Source: Erigeron canadensis (Eukaryota; Streptophyta; Magnoliopsida; Asterales; Asteraceae). Taken from it: a stretch of 64,000 nucleotides of DNA. A program made the position numbers and the translations under genes. The DNA lies in NCBI RefSeq assembly GCF_010389155.1, contig NC_057763.1:32718645-32782644 (forward strand), read 5' to 3'. Positions 10,671 through 21,417 of this stretch are shown in pieces (position 1 is the stretch's first letter; every line of letters starts with the position of its first letter). Below the pieces are notes generated by a model, which searched no databases, was not told where the DNA came from, and was given only the letters and a program-made list of their open reading frames with translations.

Positions 10671-10844
10671 AAGTTACTACTAACACATTTTCATTTGAAG
10701 TTTAATTGACACATATTCAGAATCTTTAACAACGAACTAATGGATTGATGATAAGCATAACTTCCATAGAAAATTTCTTGAAATGTTTTAGTTAAGACGT
10801 TTGTTCATATATCCATCATCATTATATTTTGCAACAAAAAAGGT

Positions 10845-10850
<6 letters not shown>

Positions 10851-10881
<31 letters not shown>
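10851..10881. repeat. (TA)n microsatellite
   Basis: About 15 TA units. Confidence 0.85.
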
Positions 10882-10885
<4 letters not shown>

Positions 10886-10984
10886 GAGGATCCTTTAAAG
10901 TTAGTTTCAAGTTTACTAATAAAGTTGTGAAGCCATTTTGATAGTCGATTTAAAATCAAGAGTTATTAAATGTTGTGTCATCGG

Positions 10985-11110
10985 TATGTTTAGTTGGGAG
11001 TTTCTCCTCCTATTAGGTTTTGAGGGTGAGAGGCTCTTTAACGCGGACCCGGTTAAGACAACGTAAGTTAGATCACCTGTTGCGAGCAAAATGATCGACA
11101 CCTTTCAAAA
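10985..11110 (+). mobile_element. SINE 3' fragment
   Basis: Shares CGGTTAAGACAACGTA and the following GATCGACACCTTTCAAAA-type tail with the SINE copies at 46928 and 62868, here on the + strand. The tRNA-like head is missing. Confidence 0.4.
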
Positions 11111-11861
11111 TCTTTTGTGTTATTTGTTTGTGCAACTATGAAATTAAATATAGAAAAGGGTTTAGTATATGTAAATATAATTAATTATGGGCAAATGTTT
11201 ATAGTGTGAAAAAACTAAAGTTGTATTCATTGTATAAAATAACTTTCAAATCTTGTCTATTGTATATATTCGGATATATGTGACAACCATATAAGTTGTC
11301 ACTTGTAAGTTTTTGATTAGTCAGATACATACAATAAACAAGATTTAAAAATTAATTTATACAATAAACACAACTTTAGTTTTTTCACATTATAAATATT
11401 CGTTTATAGTTAGTTAAATTCCCAAATATTAAACTCTGTACAAAACTACTAAAGCATGTTACTCCGGTCTTATTTGAAGAATTGAAAGAGATTTCATATA
11501 GGCCAATCGGTGGTGTTTAAAAAAAAAAAAAGGCCAATCGGTGATCACGTGCGTGGCACTTGACAGCATGTCAATTGACAATAGATGATGGCGAATTTAA
11601 TGACGAGCTCCCTATCAGTATTAGTCAACCAAAATCTGGGAAGTGGGATTGTGGGAACAATGGAATTTCTTTTAATTTTAGCTCCTTGATGTAACTTTAG
11701 CATGGTCTATTTCCTTTTTTGCATGTAAACTTTAGCATCTTGCTCGTTTTTATACATACGAGACAAAGTACCTATGCGTGCGTTATGGCAGTGAGATGGT
11801 GAGAGTGATAAGTTATAGATTATGATAGTCAAATGCCTTAGACGTTCAAGCTCCGTCAACG
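11111..11861. other. Intergenic, AT-rich
   Basis: No gene recognised. It includes an A run at 11520-11531 with a short direct repeat (GGCCAATCGGTG) on both sides. Confidence 0.4.
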
Positions 11862-12165
11862 GATTTAAAAATTTGTCAGAAATATATTGAATGACATCTC
11901 TAATGAAAAAGCATAAAATTTTAAGAACACCCATATAATTTTTTATAATTTATCGATATACGGTTTTTTAGATAAAAGATTTTGAATGAATTGGAGGAAT
12001 AAATGATTTATGGAGGAGAGAAAAAAAAAATGATTGATGAGATTTGAAGATAGAGAAGTGGTATTACAGTTATTTTAAATAAATATAGAAAAGATAAGGG
12101 AGAAAAACAAATGTTGAAACTTAAAATTTAAACAAAGAGGAATTTACTTTATAATATAGTATAGA
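11862..12165 (-). mobile_element. Degenerate single arm of hairpin element; possible Helitron 5' end
   Basis: 11862-12020 aligns with one arm of the hairpin element at 24011-24910 (shared ATCTCTAATGAAA and AAATTTTAAG). The right edge TATAATATAGTATAGA/T, read on the - strand, is TCTATACTATATTATA, the Helitron 5' end also seen at 18834. No matching 3' end was found. Confidence 0.4.
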
Positions 12166-12252
12166 TTAACAAAACTTTAAATGTTAAAAAAAAAAAATCA
12201 AAGATAATGCTTGATATATTTTAAGAAAAATCTTATATGTATATTACTTTAA

Positions 12253-12309
<57 letters not shown>
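12253..12309. repeat. (AAT)n microsatellite
   Basis: About 18 AAT units. Confidence 0.9.
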
Positions 12310-12310
<1 letters not shown>

Positions 12311-12982
12311 TGTGAGAAGGTTTGGTCACATGTACCATCTTAACACTTAACGGGAACACATAATGCATATAACTCATTGTCTAGTTACTCATCATTCTTA
12401 TACATGGATCATAAAAGATATATCATCTCCATTTGCCTTTAATAAAACTTGAACATGTAACTTCTAATTTTTTATCTATAGACCCATGTGACCATATGAT
12501 AACATTAGTACTAGTTGATTTATGATGATCAATTGGTTGAAAATGTAATAAATTATGTATATCTGAAAGAGTTTTTCTTTTTAGTTATTTAAATGATAAA
12601 GTTTTTATATCAAATAATTTAAACTAAGATCTATGCATCATGAGGCGAAAACAGTTATAAAAACGTATGTTAGACCTTTTATTATTCACGTCTAACTAAT
12701 ACCTAGCTTTGAAAATAAAACCTTATACTCCATATATATATCATATGATCTAGGAGCTTATATGTTTCCTCCGTTTAAGTCTCTTCAGTTCTTAAATGAC
12801 ATCTTCTTTCATCATCTGTTTATCATTTTATGTAGTACGAGTAATTTCTTTTATGTTGTAATTACATAAGTGACATCTATCCGCTCCATTATCTTTTACG
12901 ACAATATATATAAGTGGGCGAGAGGGAAATCTCATCACAATGAAATAAATACAGTAATAAATAATATAAATATATATATATA
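12310..12982. other. Intergenic, AT-rich
   Basis: No gene or delimited repeat recognised. Confidence 0.4.
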
Positions 12983-13467
12983 CTAGGTCTTTTACCCGAT
13001 CGTGCGTTTAATTGATTTATCAAAACTTTTAATATTAATATTGATAAACAATAAAGTTTAGTTTCGTTAGCATGATACTAACGTGTTTTTTATATTTATG
13101 TATACAAATTAGAAATAAAAATATATACTAGTTGTTTATATTTATGATATAAAAAAACTAATGCCCAACTAAATTTGTTATAAACAAAATGGAATTTTAA
13201 TCTTAATATCATGAGTTCTTTGATTTTTAATGTAATATAATTATGATGAAAAGGTCGTTCGTCTTGAATTAAGCTACTAAAATTTTACGAATTGTATAAA
13301 ACTCAAGATACGCAAGTAAATAGATTTGAATATATTATCAAACTTTAAAATTTGTTTAGTATATTGTCAAAATAAATATGAAGATGTCACATAGGATAAA
13401 ATCCTACATGGCAATGTGTGGAGAATTCTTTTAATTGAAGAGGCTTTAGAATCGTTCGGTTAACTAC

Positions 13468-13475
<8 letters not shown>
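12983..13475 (-). mobile_element. Non-autonomous Helitron
   Basis: Read on the - strand it ends GGGTAAAAGACCTAG followed by T. Its other end contains AACAGTAGTTAACCGAACGATT, matching the 5' region of the Helitron at 31253-32332. The exact 5' terminus is lost in a TA microsatellite. Confidence 0.55.

Positions 13476-13523
<48 letters not shown>
13476..13523. repeat. (TA)n microsatellite
   Basis: About 23 TA units, flanked by a Helitron and a MITE. Confidence 0.9.
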
Positions 13524-13527
<4 letters not shown>

Positions 13528-13695
13528 AAGTATTATGGTAAAACAAATAAGATAAGATCTTAACCCTTAGATCATGGTTAAATTGATGCACGAAGAATCA
13601 CAAAACAATTGATGTGCGATGATTTTTATGATACACGGTAGTTATCGCTGTAGAAAAACCTATTGTTTTATTTGTTTTACATTAATACTTGTTTT
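13524..13695. mobile_element. Small hairpin MITE in (TA)n
   Basis: Ends AAACAAGTATTATGGTAAAA and TTTTACATTAATACTTGTTT are inverted repeats; 172 bp between TA repeats. A related right half lies at 55140-55200. Confidence 0.65.
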
Positions 13696-13739
13696 ATTTT
13701 ACTTAAAACCTATATATATATATATACTACTTTCATCAT

Positions 13740-14860
13740 TTGTTTTATCTTAAAAAACCAACGCAAAATAAATAAAGTTATTTACATAGAGTTATTTAGT
13801 TGATTCCATATTACCCACCACCATGTAACACACTATTAGCTACTCATTATATCGCCTCTAAGATGTTTTTATGGTTCTTTGTCACGGGCAACCCCGAGAT
13901 ATGCAAGCCAAAACTTCAGTTGGGTTTGCATCAATCAGGAATTATAAGTTGATGAAACCAAGATGATGATATAATTGTTCGCACCTCGATTGATATTTTA
14001 TTAAATCTCCAAACAAAAATATTGACTTTATTAGACATGACTAGCAAGCTCTAGTGGTCGGGTCTGGTTATTATAATTCGAATGGTGAAATGAATAGGTC
14101 TAGATTGGGTCTGCTGTCACTAAACGACGAGCAAGCATTACCATTAAAATAGTTTTATCAAATTTAATGCCAAGATTAATTAAAAGACTAACTATACACG
14201 GCATATGTCAAGAAAAAAATAAAAAAGGATGGAGCTTGCTTAGTTACGATTAAAGTCCACAATCTATAATTTTATAATGGGACCTTTGCATCTTTATGAT
14301 TTTATCTATTAACAAAAACGAACAAGAAAGCCCATCTTTATTATCTAATTACTCGTATCTTTTAACATGATTATTTTGGCCTTCTGGAAGCTATAACTCT
14401 TTATCCAAATGACCAATAACAAACCAATGGTTTCTCCTTTCTTTTTTTTATAGGCAACCTCCCTCCCACCAACATACTTTCATTATTTTATCCGTGTTAA
14501 TTATTTATCAAGTTGCATTTGACAAAAGGCGATATTAGCTGTAAGAAGAAAGAAGCCATCTTTGTGTTTCTTTCTCCTTTCTTTTTCGATCGAGAGCCGG
14601 AAAACATGCTACAAACTTTATTTTATTTATCATAATTACGTTAGCAACTTGTACACTCTTTTGAAAAAGTCAGACATTCTAATAGATAAATGAAAGAAAT
14701 ATGCTAAATATATATCCTTTTCGATCCTTTATTGTTCTACACATGGGCCAGTCAACCCACCTTTCATGATTCAAAATAACATAAACAAGTTAACCACTTA
14801 ACCCTCTTGTGCATTAATTCGATATACGGTACATGTACATATCTTAGCGGCGGCTACACT
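13740..14860. other. Upstream region of third EP1-like gene
   Basis: AT-rich; no gene or mobile element delimited. It presumably includes promoter sequence of the gene at 14912. Confidence 0.4.
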
Positions 14861-14866
14861 ATCCAT

Positions 14867-14875
14867 TTATATATA
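14867..14875 (+). promoter_or_regulatory. TATA box of third EP1-like gene
   Basis: TTTATATAT about 37 bases before the ATG at 14912. Confidence 0.6.
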
Positions 14876-14911
14876 CTACATTCATGAGCTCAAAACCTAA
14901 CATATACAACA

Positions 14912-16219
14912 ATGACTTCTTTCCTTGTATTCTTGCTATGTTTTCAAGCATTTGCTTCCTTTTCAAAAGCTGTTGTGCCTGCTTCAGACACATTTAAATA
15001 TGTAAACGAAGGCGATTTTGGTGACTACATTGTCGAATACGATGCCAATTATCGCGCACTTAGTCCTTTCAATAACCCGTTCCAACTTTGTTTTTATAAC
15101 ACAACCCCTAATGCATTCACTCTAGCTCTACGTATGGGAACCGTTAGGTCCGAGTCACTCATGCGTTGGGTTTGGGAAGCGAACAGGGGTAACCCTGTTC
15201 GTGAAAATGCCACCCTGACCTTCAGCACAGATGGGAACCTTGTTCTGGCTGATGCTGATGGTCGGGTGGCATGGCAAACCAACACATCCAACAAAGGCGT
15301 TGTTGGTTTTCAAATCCTTCCCACAGGGAACATGGTTCTTCATGATGGGAAGGGTAATTTTATATGGCAAAGCTTTGATTCACCAACTGATACACTCTTA
15401 GTTGGTCAATCTCTTAAAGCTAATGCTGTCAATAAGCTTGTGAGCCGGGCTTCAGAGATAAATAATATAGATGGACCATATAGTTTGGTTATGGAGCCAA
15501 AAGGGTTAGCCTTGTATTACAAAAGCCCGAATTCACCTCGACCAATGTTGTATTGGTCATCTAGTGAATGGTTCACTATTGACAAGGGTAGCTTAACCAA
15601 TTTAACCCTAACTTCGGTTCCAGATACCGATGAAGGTTTTCTTTATTACTTAACTTTCATTTACTTTGTCACAAACCCGTCTTCTGATTCAAACCGAAAC
15701 ATGGCCTATTCTAGGTACAATAACACATTATCATACCTTCGTCTAGGAATAGACGGAAACCTTAGATTCTTCACATATAACCCGAATGTACAAGGGGTTG
15801 CGTGGGAAAACGTGTACACGTTTCTTGATAGGGATTCAACGGAAGGCGAGTGTCAATTACCCGAACGATGTGGGAAATTCGGGCTATGTGAAGATAGCCA
15901 ATGTGTGGCTTGCCCAACCCCTAATGGGCTAAGTGGATGGAGTAAAGATTGTGATGTAAAAAAAGTGACATCTTGTAAGGCTAGTGACTTTGGGTACTAT
16001 AAACTTCAAGGGGCTGATCATTTTATGATTAAGTACACTAGAGGTGATGGCCCAACGAAACAGAGCGATTGTGAGAGCAAATGCACAAAAGATTGCAAGT
16101 GCATGGGGTATTTCTATCACACGGATCGGTCGAGATGTTGGATTGCTTACGACTTGAAAACGTTAACACGAGTCGGTAACTCGACTCATTTGGCGTATAT
16201 CAAGACACCGAACAAGTAG
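14912..16219 (+). CDS. EP1-like secreted glycoprotein, divergent paralogue
   Basis: Intronless 435-residue gene of the same family as 7394-8758. A signal peptide of ~20 residues precedes VPASDTFKYVNEG. The bulb-lectin region carries GNLVLADADGRVAWQT and GNMVLHDGKGNFIWQS. The EGF-like cluster starts at Cys314, and the PAN-like end carries CTKDCKCMGYFYHTD and HLAYIKTP. The middle (about residues 205-280) differs most from its neighbour, so this copy arose by an older duplication than the 2-358/7394 pair. Secreted, probably apoplastic. Lectin activity is not assured because sugar-contact positions are degenerate. No disabling mutation seen. Confidence 0.93.
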   Translation: MTSFLVFLLCFQAFASFSKAVVPASDTFKYVNEGDFGDYIVEYDANYRALSPFNNPFQLCFYNTTPNAFTLALRMGTVRSESLMRWVWEANRGNPVRENATLTFSTDGNLVLADADGRVAWQTNTSNKGVVGFQILPTGNMVLHDGKGNFIWQSFDSPTDTLLVGQSLKANAVNKLVSRASEINNIDGPYSLVMEPKGLALYYKSPNSPRPMLYWSSSEWFTIDKGSLTNLTLTSVPDTDEGFLYYLTFIYFVTNPSSDSNRNMAYSRYNNTLSYLRLGIDGNLRFFTYNPNVQGVAWENVYTFLDRDSTEGECQLPERCGKFGLCEDSQCVACPTPNGLSGWSKDCDVKKVTSCKASDFGYYKLQGADHFMIKYTRGDGPTKQSDCESKCTKDCKCMGYFYHTDRSRCWIAYDLKTLTRVGNSTHLAYIKTPNK

Positions 16220-16280
16220 TGTTATGTGTGAAGTTTGTGTGAATTTACTTAATTAGTACGTTTTGTTTCTACTAAAATGA

Positions 16281-16293
16281 AATAAATAATAAA
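16281..16293 (+). terminator. Poly(A) signals of third EP1-like gene
   Basis: Two overlapping-range AATAAA hexamers (16281 and 16288) about 62 bases after the stop. Confidence 0.55.
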
Positions 16294-16627
16294 GTGAAGC
16301 TTCAACAAATAATTACGAGTACTTGATTTTGACCCGTACGGGCAAGATATGGTAATGACTCATATATACACTACGAGTAGTATTTACGAATAAAAACTAT
16401 TTAATATATATATATATATATATATTAATCTTCAATTACATATTTATATATGTTCTTATTTGTTACGTACAAACTATGTATTGTTCGTACGTTGTCTTTT
16501 GTATCCTGCTAGCTGCATCGTTCAAGTTGAATTAGATTATTAAAAATATTATAATTTGTAATGAACGTGTCTATCGGTCAAAGATATGAGGATCGTAGGA
16601 AACCCATAAGATTGAATAAATTAATGT

Positions 16628-16633
<6 letters not shown>

Positions 16634-16700
<67 letters not shown>
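16634..16700. repeat. (AAT)n microsatellite
   Basis: About 22 AAT units, the longest trinucleotide run in the window. Confidence 0.92.
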
Positions 16701-16702
<2 letters not shown>

Positions 16703-16980
16703 GAAAATTATCTATAAAAGTTAGGATCTGAAAGCAACCGCGATGATAGGTTTAATCTGAACGTGTGTTTTGTCCATGTCGAGTAGCTACATCCAGACTT
16801 ATAAAAGTCTATCGTTGTCTCAGATAAATGAATGTAATAATTTCTTTCTTAAACAATTAAACTAGTACTACGTACAAGTAAACGATGATAGGTAAGTTTA
16901 TGGTATTTCAAAGTGCCGATTAATTATTTTAATTAGTTGAAGTGATTATAAATAGCATATCACATAACGTGTTTTCTTTA

Positions 16981-17235
16981 TCACTACTAAAGAATATCAC
17001 CGACAAAATTTTAGACGGATTTTTTTGTCTGAAATTTTTCCAGGATTTACCGACGACGTTCAAACAAAAACATGAATTAAAAATTGTAGTCTCATTTATG
17101 ACAAAATTCCTACGAATTTACGACAAACTAATTTTCATCAGAAATTCGACACTAAAATTATACACACATGAGCGACAAAATACCGAGGGATTATTCGTCA
17201 ATAACATTGACAGTATCCTACAAATTTCCTTATAG
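16981..17235 (+). mobile_element. Possible CACTA (En/Spm) element end
   Basis: Begins CACTACTAAAGAATATCACC and is followed by recurring CGACAAA / CCGACGACG / ACGAC-like subterminal units in both orientations, as in CACTA element ends. The opposite end is not visible. The open frame across this stretch is probably a by-product. Confidence 0.4.
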
Positions 17236-18039
17236 AAATTTAAGTTATCTCTCATAGTTTTAAGCAATTACATGTTTATATGCTTTACTAGATAATAAAA
17301 ATAGCAATACACACAATCATATGTGTGTACGTATTGGTATTTTTGTACATATATGCTGATGTTCATGTGTATATATAACTTGAGTATTTTAGCTATATGC
17401 TATGCGTATGTTGTTTATGCAATATTTTATATCCATTAAATGAATATGTGCTGATGTTATAATAACTATTATTATATATATTATATTATATTATACAGAT
17501 AGAGAGATATATGTGATCATTAATATATCCATTAATGTTATAGGTTCGTATATATGATTGTTACAGTTCAATATAACTGTGTATATAAACTAAATATACT
17601 TTAGATCATTTCTTTCTATTATATGATTTTAGACTTTTTAGTCAATATTAAAACTGACAAGATAATATTTTATATTATATCTATGATCTATGATATATAC
17701 GATTAACAAATTTGCAAAACGAAAATACTATTTGCTATGAAACTTGCTAGCCTTGGTACGTAATAATCTAGTAAAGTTATTCTTCTTTGGCCTTTCACAA
17801 AATAAATACAAAAAAAGTATCTGTTAACTCATAAAAGGTAAAAACTTAAACGAATTTAATTTTCTGGAATGAATTGTAAAACCATATCACCTATGAATAC
17901 ATAACTTTAACTTTTAATATGGATTTCGAAACATATGCTATGTATAATATTCTATATCTAGACACTGAAACAAATTTAGAGACAATGGTTAAAAGTTAAC
18001 GAGTGATATCCAAAAATAATATCACATCTCACTAGAAGG
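17236..18039. other. Intergenic, very AT-rich
   Basis: No gene or delimited repeat recognised. Confidence 0.4.
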
Positions 18040-18262
18040 TCATGTTTTTTGATTTTCAAAGTTTAATATATATAACTTTGACCTTAAATAATATTATTTG
18101 TGCTATATAATACTTAATTATATGGATTGATTGTGTATTAAACATGTTTTTGAATGGTAAAACTTTTATCAAGTTTATATAACGTAAAAAGTTATATTTA
18201 AAGTCAAAGTTTAAAAATAAAGACTTTAAATATTCAAAGTATGACACTTATAATAGGACATA
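18040..18262. mobile_element. Degenerate Stowaway-like MITE
   Basis: Internal inverted stretches (AACTTTGACCTTAAATA / TATATTTAAAGTCAAAGTTT) and a right edge GACACTTATAATAGGAC resemble the interior and end of Stowaway elements, but the outer CCGTCCC ends have decayed. Confidence 0.4.
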
Positions 18263-18540
18263 ATGAATAATAATAATAATAAATAAGAATCCTAGCTGCT
18301 ATAAATAATAACTTTATCGTAGTGTTGCATGCTAGCTAGTAAGGATATACGCGAGAGCACATTTTTTATGCCGTAATATTGTACATGTTTTTTGTGTAAT
18401 TTGTTTTAAGGTTTAACAATTTTTAACCTTTGGGTACAACAAAAATTATTAGCATTTCATACAGGTTTAGTTCTCACAAGATTTCAAACACACTAATTTC
18501 ACTATATATTTAGACATGGAGTATTTTTATTTTCATTTTA

Positions 18541-18834
18541 CTAGCACATTACCCAAGCAATGCAGCGGTAGTCGTTGCGGCGACGATATGGTGGTGGAGA
18601 CGATTGTTAGTGGCGGAGGCGGTGTTGAGTGGTGTAAGTTATTGGTGTAAAAGTAATTGATGTAAAATGTTAATGAAGATATTTTGAAAAATAAAAGATT
18701 GATAGTGCAATATAATTATTAATGTTAAGTGGAGAGTATAAATAAAACATTTTAAAGGGTGTTATGTGTAAATATTACACAAGTTTCAACATTTCCATAA
18801 ATAAGGAGCTATTCTTTTTATAATATAGTATAGA
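18541..18834 (-). mobile_element. Non-autonomous Helitron, complete
   Basis: On the - strand it runs from TCTATACTATATTATAAAAA to GCATTGCTTGGGTAATGTGCTAG. It starts with TC, ends with CTAG, and sits between A and T as Helitrons do. It carries the CGCCGCC/CACC-rich 3' region shared with copies at 45885, 50126 and 63205. 294 bp, non-coding. Confidence 0.75.
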
Positions 18835-18898
18835 TTGGTACACATTACATTTTTAATAAATCAAATTATTTTACGAAATTTTATACGTATTACTCTAA

Positions 18899-19323
18899 GG
18901 GGGTTTGGTATAATGGAATCATAGAGAATTGAAATGTAATAGATAATGAAAATAATGGGAAAGAGAATAAGTATATGGAAAGAGAATATCCAGTTGTTTG
19001 GTAGTAACCGAGAATGAACAAAAGAGAAATATAAAAAAAATAAATAAATTTAATTAAAAAAAATATCAAAAAAATATACATAACTTAATAATTTTATACT
19101 TTAAGAAATATATATGAAAAATATAAAAACTACATAAATAAAAAAGTTTAAAAAAATATAAACCATTTTCATTCTAACCATTCTCTCCAATTTATAAAGA
19201 ATGAAGAGAATGGAAACCATTCTCACTTCTCTCTTTACCTTTCTATTCTCTAATGCAACCAAACTAAAGAAATAATTCTTATTCCTTTTCTTCCCTTTTC
19301 ATTCCACTCTACCAAACACCCTC
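18899..19323. mobile_element. Tourist/PIF-like MITE
   Basis: Inverted ends GGGGGTTTGGTA and TACCAAACACCCTC, flanked by TAA on each side (18896-18898 and 19324-19326). 425 bp, non-coding. Confidence 0.75.
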
Positions 19324-19360
19324 TAAGTTAAATCATGTAGTCTACGGATATCCGCTCCAC

Positions 19361-19987
19361 TAGGGGTGAGATTGGGTCGGTTTGGGTTGGTTTTGACCCA
19401 AAATCAAAAACCGAACCGAAACTTTCGGTTTTTGAATACTAGAAACCATTGGATTCGGTTTTGATTCGGTTTCTCGGTTCGGTTTGGGTCGGTTTTCGGG
19501 GTTTTTTTTTATTTATTATTATGTAGTGTTAACTAAAAAAATGTTTATTATGCAATAAAATTCTTAAAAGTTTATAAAAGCTAGACTATTAAGTTTTGAT
19601 CATCTATTGTTAATGTCTACCAGCAAAAAACATAGAACAAAATATAACTTATATTTATGTAGAACTGGGCTATAAGCAGGGGTAATTATAAAAACAAATT
19701 AACGTGACTTTCGTATTCGTATTGTACATAATGTAATGAAACGTTAGTTACGTAAAGAAGCTAAACTAATAATAGATACAAAATGATATAAATACTAAAT
19801 TAAAAATTATATATATATTATTTGGTTCGGTTCGGTTCGGTTTTGAGGGTCGGTTTTTGTACATAAAACCAAAAGCCGAACCGATCCGTTCAGTTTTTAA
19901 CAAACCAAAACCAAACCGATCAGTTTTGTTTGATTTTCAGTTTTATTGATTCGGTTTTTTTTTCATTTCGGTTTTTTCTCACCTCTA
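19361..19987. mobile_element. hAT-like MITE rich in GGTTCGG repeats
   Basis: Ends TAGGGGTGAG and CTCACCTCTA are near-perfect inverted repeats. The flanks CGCTCCAC (19353-19360) and TGCTCCAC (19988-19995) form an 8-bp target duplication with one mismatch, as expected for hAT elements. Both subterminal regions are filled with GGTTCGGTT / AACCGAACC units; the centre is AT-rich. Confidence 0.8.
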
Positions 19988-20162
19988 TGCTCCACCGATG
20001 GTGCAAAGTGAACTGGGGGCATGCGGCAAATAACACTCATGGTGGTCCCACCACGTTGGTAATAGTAGGGACGCAATGTAAATATCAACTGTATAGAAAA
20101 TGTAACAGAATGAATCATTACAATCCGATCCGTTTGCATGTTTGTTTTGATTTTAGATGAAA

Positions 20163-20866
20163 CGAGATACGTTATTCGCGCGTTGCCCCGGGATACATTA
20201 TATATATTATGTTTTGTACTATGTAAAAATTATTACATGCTTTTATAAACATTATATAGCTCAAAACCTAAGTTAATATTGTTTTTTAATGAGTAAGCAA
20301 TTATAAATTAGAAAAAACCGACAGTATAATTTTATAACAGATTAATATATTATATAAATTCTAAAAGATAATAAGTATGAACGTAGAATATTTAAAATAA
20401 AAAAATAAATTAATAATACAAACATAATTAAAGCTAATTTCTCAAATCATTGAAAATAGAAAGTGAAACAAAAATAATCCATAATAATAAAACATCAACC
20501 GAAATAACATTGAAACTAATAAGTATTGCAAACAAATTTTTCGGAAATGGTTAGGTGTATATATTCAAAACATACACCCTACTGTTATGTGTATATATAC
20601 TATGTAATAATTCACTTGTAATAAGATGAGATAATCTTAAAAAAGTTACAAACTTAAAAAAATAATAATATGCAATTAAAATAAGTGATCTTTTGTAAAC
20701 GAATTGAAAGCAACTTAAAAGATCAAAATATAATTTGTCAAGCCCAAAACATAAGAAAATCAAGTGGCCCATTAAGAAAATGAAAACGGGTCCAAAGAAA
20801 TAAAATGACCTGTTACTATTCTCTGCACATATTTCCGTGTATTTGTTTTTAATATATACTCGTATA
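20163..20866 (-). mobile_element. 700-bp Helitron-like repeat, copy 1
   Basis: Near-identical (about 95%) to 32336-33030 in opposite orientation. Read on the - strand it ends CCCGGGGCAACGCGCG, an ~11-base spacer, then CTCG before T: a GC hairpin followed by a near-CTAG terminus, as in Helitrons. The 5' TC end is not clear. A 73-codon frame (20551-20772) is open in both copies. Confidence 0.6.
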
Positions 20867-21378
20867 TATTAATGACTTGAATTTTGAATGGAAGGTTATA
20901 TAAGTGGTTTAATTCTCATTACGCGGGGTGGGAGGGTGGGGGGAGAGGAAGATTTCCTAATGGAAATAGATGTAGTTACGAATGGTATGAAAATCTTTAT
21001 AGAAAAAATTATTCCATTTCAACAACAATAACAAACGATATTTTTACATTTTATGTGAATGTTTCATTCCATTCCAATATTCATTCCAATTTCCAACTTA
21101 CTAAACAAGACACTATTGATTACTGTATTTCCCCTCATTCTTAAAATCTGAGCCCCTTCTAGTCAAATATATGTGACTCATCGGTCTCTTTGGTTGTCAA
21201 TACACGATTGTTGTCAAACTCGTTGGCAAATGTCTTTTCAATGTAACACCCTCGATCATTAGTAGTCAAATGGCGTTACATGACTACATCAAAGGTACGC
21301 AAATCGTAAATCGCCCTCTTATGGTCAATATACCTAACAAATAATCATGTCATCAAAACACCTAACACACATTGTCTG

Positions 21379-21417
21379 AGAGTAGAGAACCCGACTAGTT
21401 TGGCATACATCAAACGC
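21379..21417 (+). pseudogene. Remnant of an EP1-like gene C-terminus
   Basis: About 40 bases, including GAACCCGACTAGTTTGGCAT and ACATCAAACGCC, align with the segment coding RVGNSTHLAYIKTP in the three EP1-like genes, with roughly 80% identity and an in-frame TAG. Nothing else of the gene is recognisable, so this is either the last trace of a fourth copy or a small captured fragment. Confidence 0.4.
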
